Assembly: GCF_002847285.1 (NCBI RefSeq)
Contig: NZ_CP025407.1
Span: 2,854,501-2,918,500 of the forward strand
Direction of reading: 5' to 3'
Source of the DNA: Streptomyces sp. CMB-StM0423
GTDB lineage: Bacteria; Actinomycetota; Actinomycetes; Streptomycetales; Streptomycetaceae
DNA length: 64,000 bases
Shown: in pieces, positions 17,134 to 28,052 of the stretch
Layout of the letters: every line of letters starts with the position of its first letter
Numbering within the stretch: the first letter of the stretch is position 1
Notes under the pieces: model-generated
What the model saw: the letters and a program-made list of their open reading frames with translations, nothing else
The model's database searches: none
What the model was told of the DNA's origin: nothing
Position numbers and translations under genes: made by a program

Positions 17134-18055
17134 TCCGCTCGTCCACGGGCTGTACGAGGTCCACGTCCACGTAGCCCCGCTCCGCGAGCCACTCCAGCAC
17201 GCCGTCGACCAGGACCTCCGGCACCGACGCCCCCGACGTCACGCCCACCGTCGTCACGCCGTCGAGCCACGCCTCGTCGATCTCCTCGGCCCCGTCGACC
17301 AGATACGACGCGTCGGCGCCCGCGTCGACGGCGACCTCGACGAGCCGCAGCGAGTTCGAGGAGTTCTGCGAGCCGACGACGATCACGAGGTCCGACTCCG
17401 CGCCCACCTGCTTCACCGCGACCTGCCGGTTCTGCGTGGCGTAGCAGATGTCGTCGCTCGGCGGGTCCAGCAGGTTCGGGAAGTGGCCCTTGAGCCGGTC
17501 GACCGTCTCCATCGTCTCGTCCACCGACAGCGTGGTCTGCGACAGCCAGACGACCTTGTCTGGGTCGCGCACCTCGATCTGGTCGGCGCCCTCGGGACCG
17601 TCGACGAGCTGGATGTGCTCCGGCGCCTCGCCCGAGGTGCCGACGACCTCCTCGTGGCCCTCGTGGCCGATGAGCAGGATGTCGAAGTCGTCCTTGGCGA
17701 ACCGGACGGCCTCCTTGTGCACCTTGGTGACCAGCGGGCAGGTCGCGTCGATCGTGGCGAGCCGGCCCTCCTTCGCCTCGTCGTGGACGGTGGGGGCGAC
17801 GCCGTGCGCGGAGAAGATCACGATGTTGCCGGGCGGCACCTCGGCCGTCTCCTCGACGAAGATCGCACCCTTGCGCTCCAGCGTCTTGACGACGTATTTG
17901 TTGTGCACGATCTCGTGCCGCACGTACACCGGTGCGCCGTACTGCTCAAGGGCCTGCTCCACGGCGATCACCGCCCGGTCCACACCGGCGCAGTAGCCCC
18001 GGGGAGCGGCGAGAAGGACGCGGCGGTCGGGCTGCGGCGTGCTCGAAGCAGTCAT
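17054..18055 (-). CDS. ispH: 4-hydroxy-3-methylbut-2-enyl diphosphate reductase
   Basis: A 333-residue cytoplasmic iron-sulfur enzyme. It performs the last step of the MEP pathway, reducing HMBPP to IPP and DMAPP. The three cluster-binding cysteines are visible in [10 protein letters not shown] (about residue 22), DATCPLVTK (about 112) and ICYATQNRQ (about 210). Other conserved motifs are HNKYVV, HGVAP and GSQNSSNS. The start at ATG 18055 gives the standard N-terminus; TACGAT lies 6 nt upstream, so the message may be leaderless. It is divergent from xseA, with only 106 bp between the two starts. Confidence 0.97.
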   Translation of the reverse strand: MTASSTPQPDRRVLLAAPRGYCAGVDRAVIAVEQALEQYGAPVYVRHEIVHNKYVVKTLERKGAIFVEETAEVPPGNIVIFSAHGVAPTVHDEAKEGRLATIDATCPLVTKVHKEAVRFAKDDFDILLIGHEGHEEVVGTSGEAPEHIQLVDGPEGADQIEVRDPDKVVWLSQTTLSVDETMETVDRLKGHFPNLLDPPSDDICYATQNRQVAVKQVGAESDLVIVVGSQNSSNSLRLVEVAVDAGADASYLVDGAEEIDEAWLDGVTTVGVTSGASVPEVLVDGVLEWLAERGYVDVDLVQPVDERITFSLPKELRRDLRAEAAALGGGAAD

Positions 18056-18061
18056 GCCGCC

Positions 18062-18067
18062 ATCGTA
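18062..18067 (-). promoter_or_regulatory. -10 element, ispH
   Basis: On the minus strand TACGAT ends 6 nt before the ispH ATG at 18055. No ribosome-binding site is visible, which suits a leaderless transcript. Confidence 0.45.
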
Positions 18068-18148
18068 CGGAACACCACCTCCCCGATTCGAGGGTGCGCC
18101 ACCTGCGATCCCGTCCGCCGGAGGCGCCCGGGTGTCGTACCCCGCCGT

Positions 18149-18154
18149 TAGGCT
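18149..18154 (+). promoter_or_regulatory. -10 element, xseA
   Basis: TAGGCT ends 7 nt before the ATG at 18162. No ribosome-binding site lies upstream, so a leaderless transcript is likely. Confidence 0.45.
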
Positions 18155-18161
18155 CGGGCCC

Positions 18162-19373
18162 ATGGCGGTGAACACGGCCGAGACACCCATGCCCGTCGGG
18201 GTCGTCTCGCGGAAGATCGGCGGCTGGATCGACCGGCTCGGCGCGCTGTGGGTGGAGGGGCAGATCACCCAGTTGTCGCGGCGGCCGGGCGCGGGCGTGG
18301 TCTTCATGACGCTGCGCGACCCGGCGCAGGAGGTCTCCCTGACGGTGACGTGCTTCCGCGACGTGTTCGACAAAGTGGCGGATGTCATACAGGAAGGCGC
18401 GCGGGTCGTCGTCTTCGCCAAGCCGGTCTGGTACGCGCCGAGCGGCCAGCTCTCGCTGCGCGCCGCCGAGATCCGCCCGGTGGGCGTCGGCGAACTGCTC
18501 GTGCGGCTGGAGCGGTTGAAGAAGGCGCTCGCCGCCGAGGGGCTGTTCGCGCCCGAACGCAAGAAGCCGCTGCCGTTCCTGCCGCGCCGCATCGGGCTGG
18601 TGACGGGCCGGGCGTCGGCGGCGGAGCGGGACGTGCTGGAGACGGCGCGGCACCGGTGGCCGGCGGTGCGGTTCGAGGTGCGGCCGGTGGCGGTGCAGGG
18701 GGTGCACGCGGTGCCGCAGATCGTCAAGGCGGTGCAGGAGTTGGACGGCCTGCCGGAGGTGGACGTCATCATCGTCGCGCGGGGCGGCGGCAGCGTGGAG
18801 GACCTGCTGCCGTTCTCGGACGAGCAGCTCGTACGGGCCGTGGCCGCGTGCCGTACGCCGGTGGTCTCCGCCATCGGCCACGAGCCGGACAACCCCCTGC
18901 TGGACTTCGTGGCGGATCTCCGCTCCCGTACGCCCACGCACGCCGCCAAGGACGCCGTGCCGGACGTCGGCGAGGAGCGCGTGCGGATAGAGCAGCTCCG
19001 GCTGCGCGCGCTGCGCGTGCTGACGGGGGTGCTGGACCGCGAGGAACGCGGGCTGGCGGCGTGGCTGAGCCGGCCCGCGATGGCCGAGCCGTACGCGATC
19101 GTGGACGAGCGCGCGGAGGTCGTGGACGCGGTGCTCGCGCGCGGGCGGCGCACGCTGGCGCATCTGCTGGACCGCGCCGACTCCGAGCTGGCGCACACCC
19201 GCGCCCGGGTCGTCGCCCTCTCCCCCGCCTCCACGCTGAAGCGCGGCTATGCGGTGCTCCAGCGGCAGGACGGCGCGGCGGTGCGCGCGGCGGACGAGGT
19301 GAGCGAGGGCGAGGAGTTGCGCGCCCGGGTCGCCGACGGGGAGTTCGGTGTCACGGTCGGCCCGGTGTCGTAG
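18162..19373 (+). CDS. xseA: Exodeoxyribonuclease VII large subunit
   Basis: A 403-residue large subunit of the exonuclease VII complex, which degrades single-stranded DNA from both ends in recombination and repair. The N-terminal OB fold (about 10-110) includes WVEGQITQL and [10 protein letters not shown]. The catalytic part contains [45 protein letters not shown] and a C-terminal [10 protein letters not shown]. The length is normal for actinobacteria. ATG 18162 is preferred over upstream in-frame codons because it gives the family's usual N-terminus and has TAGGCT just ahead. xseB follows 21 bp downstream. Confidence 0.96.
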   Translation: MAVNTAETPMPVGVVSRKIGGWIDRLGALWVEGQITQLSRRPGAGVVFMTLRDPAQEVSLTVTCFRDVFDKVADVIQEGARVVVFAKPVWYAPSGQLSLRAAEIRPVGVGELLVRLERLKKALAAEGLFAPERKKPLPFLPRRIGLVTGRASAAERDVLETARHRWPAVRFEVRPVAVQGVHAVPQIVKAVQELDGLPEVDVIIVARGGGSVEDLLPFSDEQLVRAVAACRTPVVSAIGHEPDNPLLDFVADLRSRTPTHAAKDAVPDVGEERVRIEQLRLRALRVLTGVLDREERGLAAWLSRPAMAEPYAIVDERAEVVDAVLARGRRTLAHLLDRADSELAHTRARVVALSPASTLKRGYAVLQRQDGAAVRAADEVSEGEELRARVADGEFGVTVGPVS

Positions 19374-19394
19374 GCGGGTCCTAAGGTGGGGGCC

Positions 19395-19658
19395 ATGGCA
19401 GAGACGAAGGACCGGGGGACTCTCGGCTACGAGCAGGCGCGGGACGAGCTGATGGAGGTCGTGCGCCGGCTGGAGTCAGGCGGTTCGACCCTGGAGGAGT
19501 CCCTGGCGCTGTGGGAGCGCGGGGAGGAGCTGGCGCGGATCTGCGGGCAGTGGCTGGACGGCGCCCGCGAGCGGCTCGACGCGGCGCTGGCGGAGTCGGA
19601 GGACGAGGGGGACGAAGAAGAGGACGAGGAGGAGGCCGCCGCCGACCGTACGGGCTGA
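19395..19658 (+). CDS. xseB: Exodeoxyribonuclease VII small subunit
   Basis: An 87-residue partner of XseA in exonuclease VII. The family helix pair is clear: [36 protein letters not shown] and [13 protein letters not shown]. It ends in a strongly acidic tail ([14 protein letters not shown]), as in many actinobacterial versions. ATG 19395 is preferred over GTG 19386; AAGGTGGGG just upstream can act as ribosome-binding site, though TAAGGT 7 nt away could also be a -10 element. It is co-directional with xseA, probably in one operon. Confidence 0.95.
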   Translation: MAETKDRGTLGYEQARDELMEVVRRLESGGSTLEESLALWERGEELARICGQWLDGARERLDAALAESEDEGDEEEDEEEAAADRTG

Positions 19659-19725
19659 GGTGCCCGCCGGCGGCTTCGATCCGGATGCGGCCGGGCCGGG
19701 TTTCGAACCGTCCCGCGCGCGGCCC

Positions 19726-19746
19726 TCCGTACGCCCGTCGTACGGA
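19726..19746. terminator. Convergent terminator hairpin, xseB / DUF4245 gene
   Basis: TCCGTACG pairs perfectly with CGTACGGA around a 5-nt loop in the 122-bp gap between two convergent genes. There is no T-run, as is common in GC-rich actinobacteria. Confidence 0.4.
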
Positions 19747-19780
19747 CCGCGTCAGGGCTCTCCGCGGGCCCGCAGCGCGC

Positions 19781-20326
19781 TCACTTCTCCTGCAGCGCCG
19801 CCGCCATCCGCTCCATCTGCTTCACGCTCCCCGTGCCCGTGACCACGGTCGTCACCCCGTCGCCCTTGTGCACCAGCGCGTCGTACGTCCTGCCCTGGTA
19901 GTGCGCCCACTCCGCGCCCGCCACCTGCCGGCTCTCGCCCGTCGGCCGCGCGTCGTGGGTGACCTTGCGGATGAAGCGGTCGGCATTCTTGCTCCCCTGC
20001 TCCACCGCCACGTACTCGTCGTCGGGCGTGACGAAGCCGATGTGCCACGTCGTGCCGTGGTCGCCGGTCCCGCGGTACGTCACGGAGTTGGCCCGCCAGT
20101 CGTCCGGCAGCCCCACCGGCGCGACGACCGGGAACGGCGCGGCGCGGCGGGCCTGGCCCAGCTCCTGGCTGTAGGAGACGGCCTCCATCTCGTTGCCGTC
20201 GCCCTCGCGCGGGAGGACGCCCCAGTAGACGACCAACGACACCCCGCAGGTGACCGTCAGCGCGCCCACCAGATTGCGCACCGTCCGCATGCTGTTCCTG
20301 TCTGCCACCCCTCCATCGTCCCTCAT
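19781..20326 (-). CDS. DUF4245 single-pass membrane protein
   Basis: A 181-residue protein with one N-terminal transmembrane segment (NLVGALTVTCGVSLVVYWGVL) and an extracytoplasmic domain with GLPDDWRANSVTYRG, TWHIGFVTPDDEYVAVEQ and a final VVTGTGSVKQMERMA. These features match the DUF4245 family, which in streptomycetes lies between xseB and glpX. Function unknown. The start is uncertain: ATG 20326 has a GGGGG stretch at good distance; GTG 20308 and ATG 20290 are alternatives that lose only a few residues. Confidence 0.85.
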   Translation of the reverse strand: MRDDGGVADRNSMRTVRNLVGALTVTCGVSLVVYWGVLPREGDGNEMEAVSYSQELGQARRAAPFPVVAPVGLPDDWRANSVTYRGTGDHGTTWHIGFVTPDDEYVAVEQGSKNADRFIRKVTHDARPTGESRQVAGAEWAHYQGRTYDALVHKGDGVTTVVTGTGSVKQMERMAAALQEK

Positions 20327-20489
20327 CTGCGGAGCACCCCCTTCCCCGGGGTGCGGGCGGGCGGCGGACAACGGAGAAGCCGAACCGCTCATCCGAGGGG
20401 CGGTGTGCTCATAATGGCGATAAACGGATAGGGTCAGAGCACCCCCTCGCGCCCCTCCGGCCGTCGACCGAGCCGAAAGGTCCTCACGG

Positions 20490-21536
20490 ATGTCGCAGTC
20501 CCATGAGACGCCCCACCACCTCCCCGAGCAACTGGAGGTGGCCCCCGAGGCCCCCGACCGCAACCTCGCCCTGGAGCTCGTCCGGGTCACCGAGGCCGGC
20601 GCGATGGCCTCCGGCCGCTGGGTCGGCCGCGGCGACAAGAACGGCGCCGACGGCGCGGCCGTACGCGCCATGCGCACCCTCGTCAGCACCGTCTCGATGA
20701 ACGGCGTCGTCGTGATCGGCGAGGGTGAGAAGGACCACGCCCCGATGCTCTTCAACGGAGAGCGCGTCGGCGACGGCACCGGACCCGAGTGCGACGTGGC
20801 CGTCGACCCGGTCGACGGCACCACGCTCACCGCCAAGGGCATGGGCAACGCCGTCTCCGTGCTGGCCGTCGCCGAGCGGGGCTGCATGTTCGACCCGTCC
20901 GCGGTCTTCTACATGGACAAGCTCGCCACCGGACCGGAGGCCGCCGAGTACGTCGACATCAACGCCCCCGTCGCCGTCAACATCCGCCGCGTAGCCAAGG
21001 CCAAGGGCGGCAACACCGGGGACGTCACCGTCTGCGTGCTGGACCGGCCCCGCCACGACGGGCTGGTCCAGGAGGTCCGCGAGGCCGGGGCGCGGATCAA
21101 GTTCATCTCCGACGGCGATGTCGCCGGCGCCATCATGACCGCCCGCGACGGCACCGGCGTCGACCTGCTGCTGGGCGTCGGCGGCACCCCGGAGGCCGTC
21201 ATCGCAGCCTGCGCGATGAAGTGCCTCGGCGGTACGTTCCAGGGCCGGCTGTGGCCGCGGGACGACGCGGAGCGGCAGCGGGCGCTCGACGCCGGGCACG
21301 ACCTGGACCGTACGCTGCTGATCGACGACCTGGTCAGGGGCGAGAACGTGTTCTTCGTGGCCACCGGGATCACGGACGGGGAGCTGCTGCGCGGCGTGCG
21401 CTACCGCGCGGACCGGGCGTTCACGCAGTCGCTGGTGATGCGGTCGAAGAGCGGCACGATCCGGCAGATCGAGTCGGAGCACCGGCTGTCGAAGCTGCGC
21501 GCGTACAGCTCGGTCGACTTCGACCGGGCCCAGTAA
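20490..21536 (+). CDS. glpX: Class II fructose-1,6-bisphosphatase
   Basis: A 348-residue metal-dependent phosphatase that converts fructose 1,6-bisphosphate to fructose 6-phosphate, a key gluconeogenesis step. Family motifs are visible in order: [28 protein letters not shown] (metal ligands), [16 protein letters not shown] (catalytic Asp pair) and [16 protein letters not shown]. The length is normal. The ATG at 20490 has GAAAGG upstream. It follows the divergent DUF4245 gene and lies beside the wbl gene, as in other streptomycetes. Confidence 0.97.
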   Translation: MSQSHETPHHLPEQLEVAPEAPDRNLALELVRVTEAGAMASGRWVGRGDKNGADGAAVRAMRTLVSTVSMNGVVVIGEGEKDHAPMLFNGERVGDGTGPECDVAVDPVDGTTLTAKGMGNAVSVLAVAERGCMFDPSAVFYMDKLATGPEAAEYVDINAPVAVNIRRVAKAKGGNTGDVTVCVLDRPRHDGLVQEVREAGARIKFISDGDVAGAIMTARDGTGVDLLLGVGGTPEAVIAACAMKCLGGTFQGRLWPRDDAERQRALDAGHDLDRTLLIDDLVRGENVFFVATGITDGELLRGVRYRADRAFTQSLVMRSKSGTIRQIESEHRLSKLRAYSSVDFDRAQ

Positions 21537-21611
21537 CAGGCGCGGGCGGGGCGGCGGGCGCGTACGGGCGACACCCCCGGCAGAACCGTTTGTCCAGACC
21601 CGGGGGCCGCC

Positions 21612-21977
21612 TCAGCCCGCCTGGGCTATCCCTCGCGGTGCGGTCAGCTTCTCGGTCGTCTCCCGCCGCCTGCGCCGCGCCTGTACGACCCGCCGCTCCG
21701 CCGCCGTGAGGCCGCCCCACACGCCGTACGGCTCGGGCAGCAGCAGCGCGTGCTCCCGGCACTCGACCATCACGGGACAGCGCGCGCAGACCCGCTTCGC
21801 GGCGGCCTCGCGCGACAGCCGGTCGGCGGTCGGCTCCTTCGACGGAGCAAAGAACAGCGCGGCCTCGTCCCGCCGGCACACCGCCTCCGTGTGCCAGGGA
21901 TCCCCCTCTTCCCGCCGTCCGGAGCGCTGGATCGGCACCCGGGCTTCCTGCAGGGACTGCTGGTGGGACTGCAGCAC
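21612..21977 (-). CDS. WhiB-family iron-sulfur transcription factor
   Basis: A 121-residue regulator with a [4Fe-4S] cluster. The four cluster cysteines are in EAVCRRDEA (one) and RVCARCPVMVECREHAL (three, CxxC-x5-C). The family turn appears as GVWGGLTAAER, followed by a basic C-terminal patch (ARRRRRE) that binds DNA or sigma factor. GTG 21977 is chosen because CAGGAG lies just ahead and it gives the usual WhiB N-terminus; the frame is open further upstream. From gene order it may be the WblI orthologue, which I cannot confirm. Confidence 0.92.
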   Translation of the reverse strand: MLQSHQQSLQEARVPIQRSGRREEGDPWHTEAVCRRDEAALFFAPSKEPTADRLSREAAAKRVCARCPVMVECREHALLLPEPYGVWGGLTAAERRVVQARRRRRETTEKLTAPRGIAQAG

Positions 21978-22188
21978 GGTCCACTCCTGACGACGGCGTT
22001 GACGGATCAGGGACAAAGCTGTCTCGAAGGGCGTACGACCGTTCGCACCTGCAGCCGTACGGAGGAGACGATGCACGTGCTCTACCCGCTGTGCGCGCGC
22101 TTATGCGCCGAGTGGCCACCCGGGATGGCGGTGCTCCCCGCGTGTCTGCGGGGGGAGTTGAGGGCGGCGGGAACGCGGTGGAACGGGG

Positions 22189-22878
22189 TCAGTGACCGAG
22201 GCCGTGCTTGCGCATCCGGTCCGTCAGATTCCTCAGGAACTTGCCCTTTTTGCCCTTTGCGTCCACCCCGCCGAAGAGCGCGAAACCGGTGACGACCACC
22301 ACCGGCGCGCGCGGGTCGTCCGCCTCCTGCGCGTGCACGTCGAAGCCGCCGAAGATGGCCGTGCCGGAGCCGCGCAGCGACACGTTGGCCGGGACCTTGA
22401 TGTCGACGCCGCCGAAGATGGCGGTCGCGTTGATGACAATCTCCTGCTGGTGGAAGACGGCCTCGGTCAGGTCGATGTCGACGCCCCCGAAGAGCGCGAA
22501 CGCCGAGGTCCTGCGCCCCACGCTCCAGCGCCCCTTGCGCGTGGAGCCGCTGAAGATCGCGACGAGGGTCTGCGGCTGGGGCTGCGGGTACGCGGACGGG
22601 GGCAGCGGCGCCGCGGGGCCGGGCGCGCGCCGGCCGACCGGCAGGTCGCGGACGAGCGGCTCCAGTTCACCCACGGTCTTGGCGTTGTAGACGCCGTCGA
22701 TCCGCTCGGCGTGCTCCTCCGGGTCCAGCCGCCCTTCGGCGAGCGCCTCGCGGAGGATGTCGGCCACCCGGTCGCGGTCCGCGTCGGAGGCGCGCAGCTC
22801 TCCCTCCGCGACCGGCTTCTTCGACAGCGACGGCTGGGCGGCGGGCACGGGGGCGTTGTCGCGCGGGGTCTCGTCCAC
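22189..22878 (-). CDS. DUF1707 / LiaF-like C-terminal domain protein
   Basis: A 229-residue protein. The N-terminal DUF1707 domain (about 28-75) is recognised by LRASDADRDRVADIL, EGRLDPEEHAERI and KTVGELEPLVRDLP. After a proline-rich linker comes a beta-solenoid-like domain with four FGGVD repeats (ALFGGVDIDL, AIFGGVDIKV, AIFGGFDVHA, ALFGGVDAKG), as in the C-terminal part of LiaF-type cell-envelope stress proteins. There is no transmembrane segment. The GTG start has TACGCT 6 nt upstream and no ribosome-binding site, so it is probably leaderless. Confidence 0.9.
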   Translation of the reverse strand: MDETPRDNAPVPAAQPSLSKKPVAEGELRASDADRDRVADILREALAEGRLDPEEHAERIDGVYNAKTVGELEPLVRDLPVGRRAPGPAAPLPPSAYPQPQPQTLVAIFSGSTRKGRWSVGRRTSAFALFGGVDIDLTEAVFHQQEIVINATAIFGGVDIKVPANVSLRGSGTAIFGGFDVHAQEADDPRAPVVVVTGFALFGGVDAKGKKGKFLRNLTDRMRKHGLGH

Positions 22879-22884
22879 GGGACC

Positions 22885-22890
22885 AGCGTA
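22885..22890 (-). promoter_or_regulatory. -10 element, DUF1707 gene
   Basis: On the minus strand TACGCT ends 6 nt before the GTG at 22878; no ribosome-binding site is present. Confidence 0.45.
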
Positions 22891-23017
22891 ACCAAACGCG
22901 ATACATCGTGACTAGGGCCCCGGCGGCGGGCGGAGGGGCACCTCGCCACGCCGCGCCCGCGCGGCCGTCCTAACCTGGGGGACGCACAGCCGCCGCCCGC
23001 CGACGACAAGGAACGCG

Positions 23018-24727
<1,710 letters not shown>

Positions 24728-24755
24728 CGGGCGCGTACGGGCCGGAGGGGTGGCC

Positions 24756-24774
24756 GGGGCGCGCCGGGCGCCCC
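24756..24774. terminator. Convergent terminator hairpin after fumarase
   Basis: GGGGCGC pairs with GCGCCCC around a 5-nt loop in the 83-bp gap between the fumarase gene and the convergent gene ending at 24811. Confidence 0.4.
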
Positions 24775-24810
24775 TCGCGGGCGTACGAGCCGGGCGGTAC
24801 GCCGGCGCCG

Positions 24811-25500
24811 TCAGCCGCGCCGCGCGGCCGCCGCCCGGCGCCGTAGCGCGAACACCACACCCCCGCCGGCCAGCAGCAGCGCGCCGGCGCCCAGCCCGTA
24901 CGCCACGGCGCTGTCGGACTCGGCGGCGGCCTGCGGCTCGGCGTCGCGGTCGCCGCCGCGGCCGTCGTCGCCGGTGGGCGCCGGCGCGTCGGTCAGCTTG
25001 TCGATGTCCGGCGCGCACACCACCGCGGCCTCCGCGCCCGTCTCGTACGCGCACGCCGTCGCCGCCAGGTCCCCCGCCGTCGGCGCGCCCTCGGCGATCC
25101 GCGTGCGCGCGGTGAACTCCGCGTACTTGTGCCCCTTCAGGTCCGCCGTCCAGGTCACCTCGCGACCGCCCCGCACCTTGCCGCCCGGGCCCGGCTCGAC
25201 CAGGTCCATGCCGTCCGGCAGCGTCTGCCGGACCACGAGGCCCTCGATCGGCCCGTCCTGGAGGCTGGAGACGCGGATCGTGTAGGTGGCCTCCTGCCCC
25301 GGGCCCGAGGTCTTGCGCGCGTTGTCGATGGCGATCTTCATCGCCGGTCCCGTCACCCCCCGGACGTCCTTCCCCTTGTCGTCCCCGTCGTCGTACGGGG
25401 CGGCGCCCGCCGGCTGCGCGGCGGCGGCGAGCAGGGCGCAGGCGAGCGCGGCGGCGCGTGCTCCGCTGCGGAAACGGCGGGTGCGAAGGCTGGTCGTCAC
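24811..25500 (-). CDS. Secreted, C-terminally membrane-anchored DUF11-like protein
   Basis: A 229-residue surface protein of unknown function. It has a Sec signal peptide (ALACALLAAAAQPAGA-A, cleaved near residue 33), then one Ig-like domain of the DUF11 type (TYTIRVSSLQDGPIEGLVVRQTLPDG, VTWTADLKGHKYAEFTARTR). A low-complexity acidic linker follows, then a C-terminal transmembrane segment (AYGLGAGALLLAGGGVVFAL) and an Arg-rich stop-transfer tail. GAGGAG precedes the GTG start. Its leader contains an unusual tandem array of 10-bp units (25541-25600). Confidence 0.85.
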   Translation of the reverse strand: MTTSLRTRRFRSGARAAALACALLAAAAQPAGAAPYDDGDDKGKDVRGVTGPAMKIAIDNARKTSGPGQEATYTIRVSSLQDGPIEGLVVRQTLPDGMDLVEPGPGGKVRGGREVTWTADLKGHKYAEFTARTRIAEGAPTAGDLAATACAYETGAEAAVVCAPDIDKLTDAPAPTGDDGRGGDRDAEPQAAAESDSAVAYGLGAGALLLAGGGVVFALRRRAAAARRG

Positions 25501-25540
25501 GTCACTCCTCGGGCCGAACCTGGCGGTTGTCTACCGATCT

Positions 25541-25600
25541 CTTCTGTTCTCTTCTGTTCTCTTCAGGTTTCTTCAGGTTTCTTCGGATTCTTCTGATTTC
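25541..25600. repeat. Tandem array of 10-bp polypyrimidine units
   Basis: Six successive 10-mers: CTTCTGTTCT twice, CTTCAGGTTT twice, then CTTCGGATTC and TTCTGATTTC. Nothing else in this GC-rich region is so pyrimidine-biased. On the minus strand it forms a GAAGA-rich purine leader, 41-100 nt upstream of the GTG at 25500. It could be a promoter spacer, a protein-binding array, or a polymorphic repeat. Confidence 0.8.
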
Positions 25601-25733
25601 CTCGGTCCGTCGATTCCACCGCGCACCTGCCCGCGCCCCCGGCAGCCGCCGCGGCAAGTCCGCGGCCGTACCCGCCGAATCCACCGTTCGGCGCACCGGC
25701 ACGGACGGCGGCGCGGGTGTCGGCGGGCGGTCG

Positions 25734-25739
25734 TATCCT
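25734..25739 (+). promoter_or_regulatory. -10 element, fumC
   Basis: TATCCT ends 7 nt before the ATG at 25747, with no ribosome-binding site. Confidence 0.5.
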
Positions 25740-25746
25740 CGGCAGC

Positions 25747-27183
25747 ATGAGCCAGCCCGCTGACCGGTCCCCCGCAGAACGCCCCGCATCCGACGGCTTC
25801 CGCATCGAGCACGACTCGATGGGCGAGGTCCGCGTCCCCGCCGCCGCCAAGTGGCGCGCCCAGACGCAGCGCGCCGTGGAGAACTTCCCCGTCTCCGGGC
25901 TGCGCCTGGAGTCGGCCCACATCGCCGCGCTGGCCCGGATCAAGGCCGCCGCGGCGAAGGTCAACGCCGAGCTGGGCGTGCTCGACGCGGACATCGCCGC
26001 GGCCGTGCAGGCGGCGGCGGAGGAGGTCGCGGCCGGCCGCTGGGACGATCAGTTCCCGGTCGACGTCTTCCAGACCGGCTCCGGCACGTCGTCGAACATG
26101 AACATGAACGAGGTGCTGGCGACCCTCGCGCAGGAGAAGCTGGGCGCCGGCGGGCCGGTGGTCCACCCCAACGACCACGTCAACGCCAGCCAGTCGTCGA
26201 ACGACACGTTCCCCTCCTCCATCCACATCGCCGCGACGGGCGCGGTCGTGCAGGACCTGATCCCCGCGCTGACGCATCTGCAGGCGGCGCTCGCGGGCAA
26301 GGCGGAGGAGTTCGCGGAGGTGGTGAAGTCGGGGCGGACGCACCTGATGGACGCCACGCCCGTCACCCTCGGCCAGGAGTTCGCGGGCTACGCCGCGCAG
26401 GTCGCCTTCGGCGTCGAGCGGCTGCACGCCTCACTGCCGCGGCTGGCCGAGCTGCCCCTCGGCGGCACCGCGGTCGGTACGGGCATCAACACCCCGCCCG
26501 GCTTCGCCGCCGCCGTCATCGCCGAGGTGGCGCGGGCCACCGGGCTGCCGCTGACCGAGGCCCGCGACCACTTCGAGGCCCAGGGCGCGCGCGACGGCCT
26601 GGTGGAGACCTCGGGCCAGTTGCGCACGATCGCGGTCGGACTGACAAAGATCTGCAATGACCTGCGCTGGATGGGCTCCGGCCCGCGCACCGGCCTCGCC
26701 GAGATCGCGCTGCCCGACCTCCAGCCCGGCTCGTCGATCATGCCGGGCAAGGTGAACCCGGTGATCCCCGAGGCCGTGCTGATGGTCTGCGCCCAGGTCG
26801 TCGGGAACGACGTGACGGTCACCACCGCCGGCGCCTCGGGCAACTTCGAGCTGAACGTGATGCTGCCCGTCCTCGCCCGCAACGTGCTGGAGTCCGTCCG
26901 GCTGCTGGCCAACGCCGCACGCCTGCTCGCCGATCGCACGGTCGACGGCATCACGGCGCACGCCGGGCGCGCCCGGGAGTACGCGGAGTCGTCGCCGTCC
27001 GTCGTCACGCCGCTCAACCGGTACCTCGGCTACGAGGAGGCGGCCAAGGTGGCGAAGAAGTCGCTGGCCGAGCGCAAGACGATCCGCGAGGTGGTCCTGG
27101 AGGGCGGGTACGTCGAGCGCGGGCTGCTCACGGAGGAGCAGTTGGACGGTGCGCTGGACGTGCTGAGGATGACCCGGCCGTGA
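25747..27183 (+). CDS. fumC: Class II fumarate hydratase
   Basis: A 478-residue cluster-independent fumarase of the aspartase/fumarase superfamily. Motifs in order: [54 protein letters not shown] (catalytic His), [16 protein letters not shown] and the signature loop [12 protein letters not shown]. The length is slightly above the usual 465. ATG 25747 is preferred because TATCCT precedes it at leaderless spacing. It acts as an oxygen-tolerant partner to the class I fumarase upstream. Confidence 0.97.
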   Translation: MSQPADRSPAERPASDGFRIEHDSMGEVRVPAAAKWRAQTQRAVENFPVSGLRLESAHIAALARIKAAAAKVNAELGVLDADIAAAVQAAAEEVAAGRWDDQFPVDVFQTGSGTSSNMNMNEVLATLAQEKLGAGGPVVHPNDHVNASQSSNDTFPSSIHIAATGAVVQDLIPALTHLQAALAGKAEEFAEVVKSGRTHLMDATPVTLGQEFAGYAAQVAFGVERLHASLPRLAELPLGGTAVGTGINTPPGFAAAVIAEVARATGLPLTEARDHFEAQGARDGLVETSGQLRTIAVGLTKICNDLRWMGSGPRTGLAEIALPDLQPGSSIMPGKVNPVIPEAVLMVCAQVVGNDVTVTTAGASGNFELNVMLPVLARNVLESVRLLANAARLLADRTVDGITAHAGRAREYAESSPSVVTPLNRYLGYEEAAKVAKKSLAERKTIREVVLEGGYVERGLLTEEQLDGALDVLRMTRP

Positions 27184-27195
27184 CGCGCCCCTGGT

Positions 27196-27201
27196 TACCA
27201 T
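27196..27201 (+). promoter_or_regulatory. -10 element, DUF402 gene
   Basis: TACCAT ends 6 nt before the ATG at 27208, 12 bp after the fumC stop, and no ribosome-binding site is visible. Confidence 0.45.
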
Positions 27202-27207
27202 CGTCTG

Positions 27208-27963
27208 ATGCACGGGCCAGACGCGACGCTTGACAGCGACAGGAACGTCTCAGGCGGCCGGTGGACGCCCGGGGACCACATCCTCTGGCGCTACCGCGCC
27301 GACGCGCCCGGGGCGGCCGGCACAGCCGCCGCCGACGGCACGGGCAGCGCCGGCGACGCCGGGCGGCTGGGCCGTACCGTCGCGGTCTGCCGCCCGGTCA
27401 CCGTCGTCCGCGACGACGCCGGGACGCTCGCCGTCTGGGTGGCGCCGGACACCGAGTGCGTACGCCCCGTGCTCGCCGACGGCACCGAGTTGCACCGCGA
27501 GCCGCTGGCCACCCGCTACACCAAGCCGCACCGCCCGTTCCGCACCCGCTGGTTCGGCGCCGGCGTGCTCAAACTCGCCCGGCCGGACGAGCCCTGGTCG
27601 GTCTGGCTGTTCTGGGAAAACGACTGGACCTTCAAGTCCTTCTACGTCAACCTCGAAGCGCCCCGGGTGCGCTGGGCCGGGGGCGTCGACTCCGAGGACC
27701 ACTACCTGGATCTCGTCGTCCACCCCGACCGCTCCTGGGAGTGGCGGGACGAGGACGAGTTCGCCGCCGCGCAGCGGGCGGGGCTGATGTCCGCCGCCCG
27801 GGCCGCGGCCGTACGGGACGCGGGACGGCGGGCGGTCGACGCCATCGGGGCGTGGGGGCCGCCGTTCTCCGAAGGCTGGGAACGCTGGCGCCCCGACCCG
27901 AAGTGGACAGTTCCGCTTCTTCCGGCGGATTGGGACCGCACACCCGCGCGCTTGTCTTCATGA
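27208..27963 (+). CDS. DUF402 domain protein
   Basis: A 251-residue cytoplasmic protein. The N-terminal half (WTPGDHILWRYRA, AVCRPVTVVRDDAGTLAVW, TRYTKPHRP) leads into the DUF402 domain with WSVWLFWENDWTFKSFYVNLE, DHYLDLVVHPD, SWEWRDEDEFAAA and a C-terminal AIGAWGPPFSEGWERWRPDP. DUF402 proteins include nucleoside di/triphosphatases in firmicutes, and the acidic metal-binding residues are present here, but the substrate is unknown. Possibly leaderless. The SpoIIE-type phosphatase gene follows within 90 bp. Confidence 0.9.
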   Translation: MHGPDATLDSDRNVSGGRWTPGDHILWRYRADAPGAAGTAAADGTGSAGDAGRLGRTVAVCRPVTVVRDDAGTLAVWVAPDTECVRPVLADGTELHREPLATRYTKPHRPFRTRWFGAGVLKLARPDEPWSVWLFWENDWTFKSFYVNLEAPRVRWAGGVDSEDHYLDLVVHPDRSWEWRDEDEFAAAQRAGLMSAARAAAVRDAGRRAVDAIGAWGPPFSEGWERWRPDPKWTVPLLPADWDRTPARLSS

Positions 27964-28052
27964 GACCCTTGCTGCGCCCCGGTAGGTCAAACGTAGGATC
28001 GACGTCCACAGCACGCAGTACCCACAACTCAACCCGCCCTGTGGAGACTTGG

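Noticed and set aside
18056..19234. Upstream extension of the ispH frame by nearly 400 codons
   Set aside because: It runs antisense to xseA. The true IspH N-terminus starts at 18055.
27261..28052. Upstream extension of the SpoIIE-type phosphatase frame by over 260 codons
   Set aside because: It runs in another frame through the well-supported DUF402 gene and has Arg/Gly-rich, non-family sequence.
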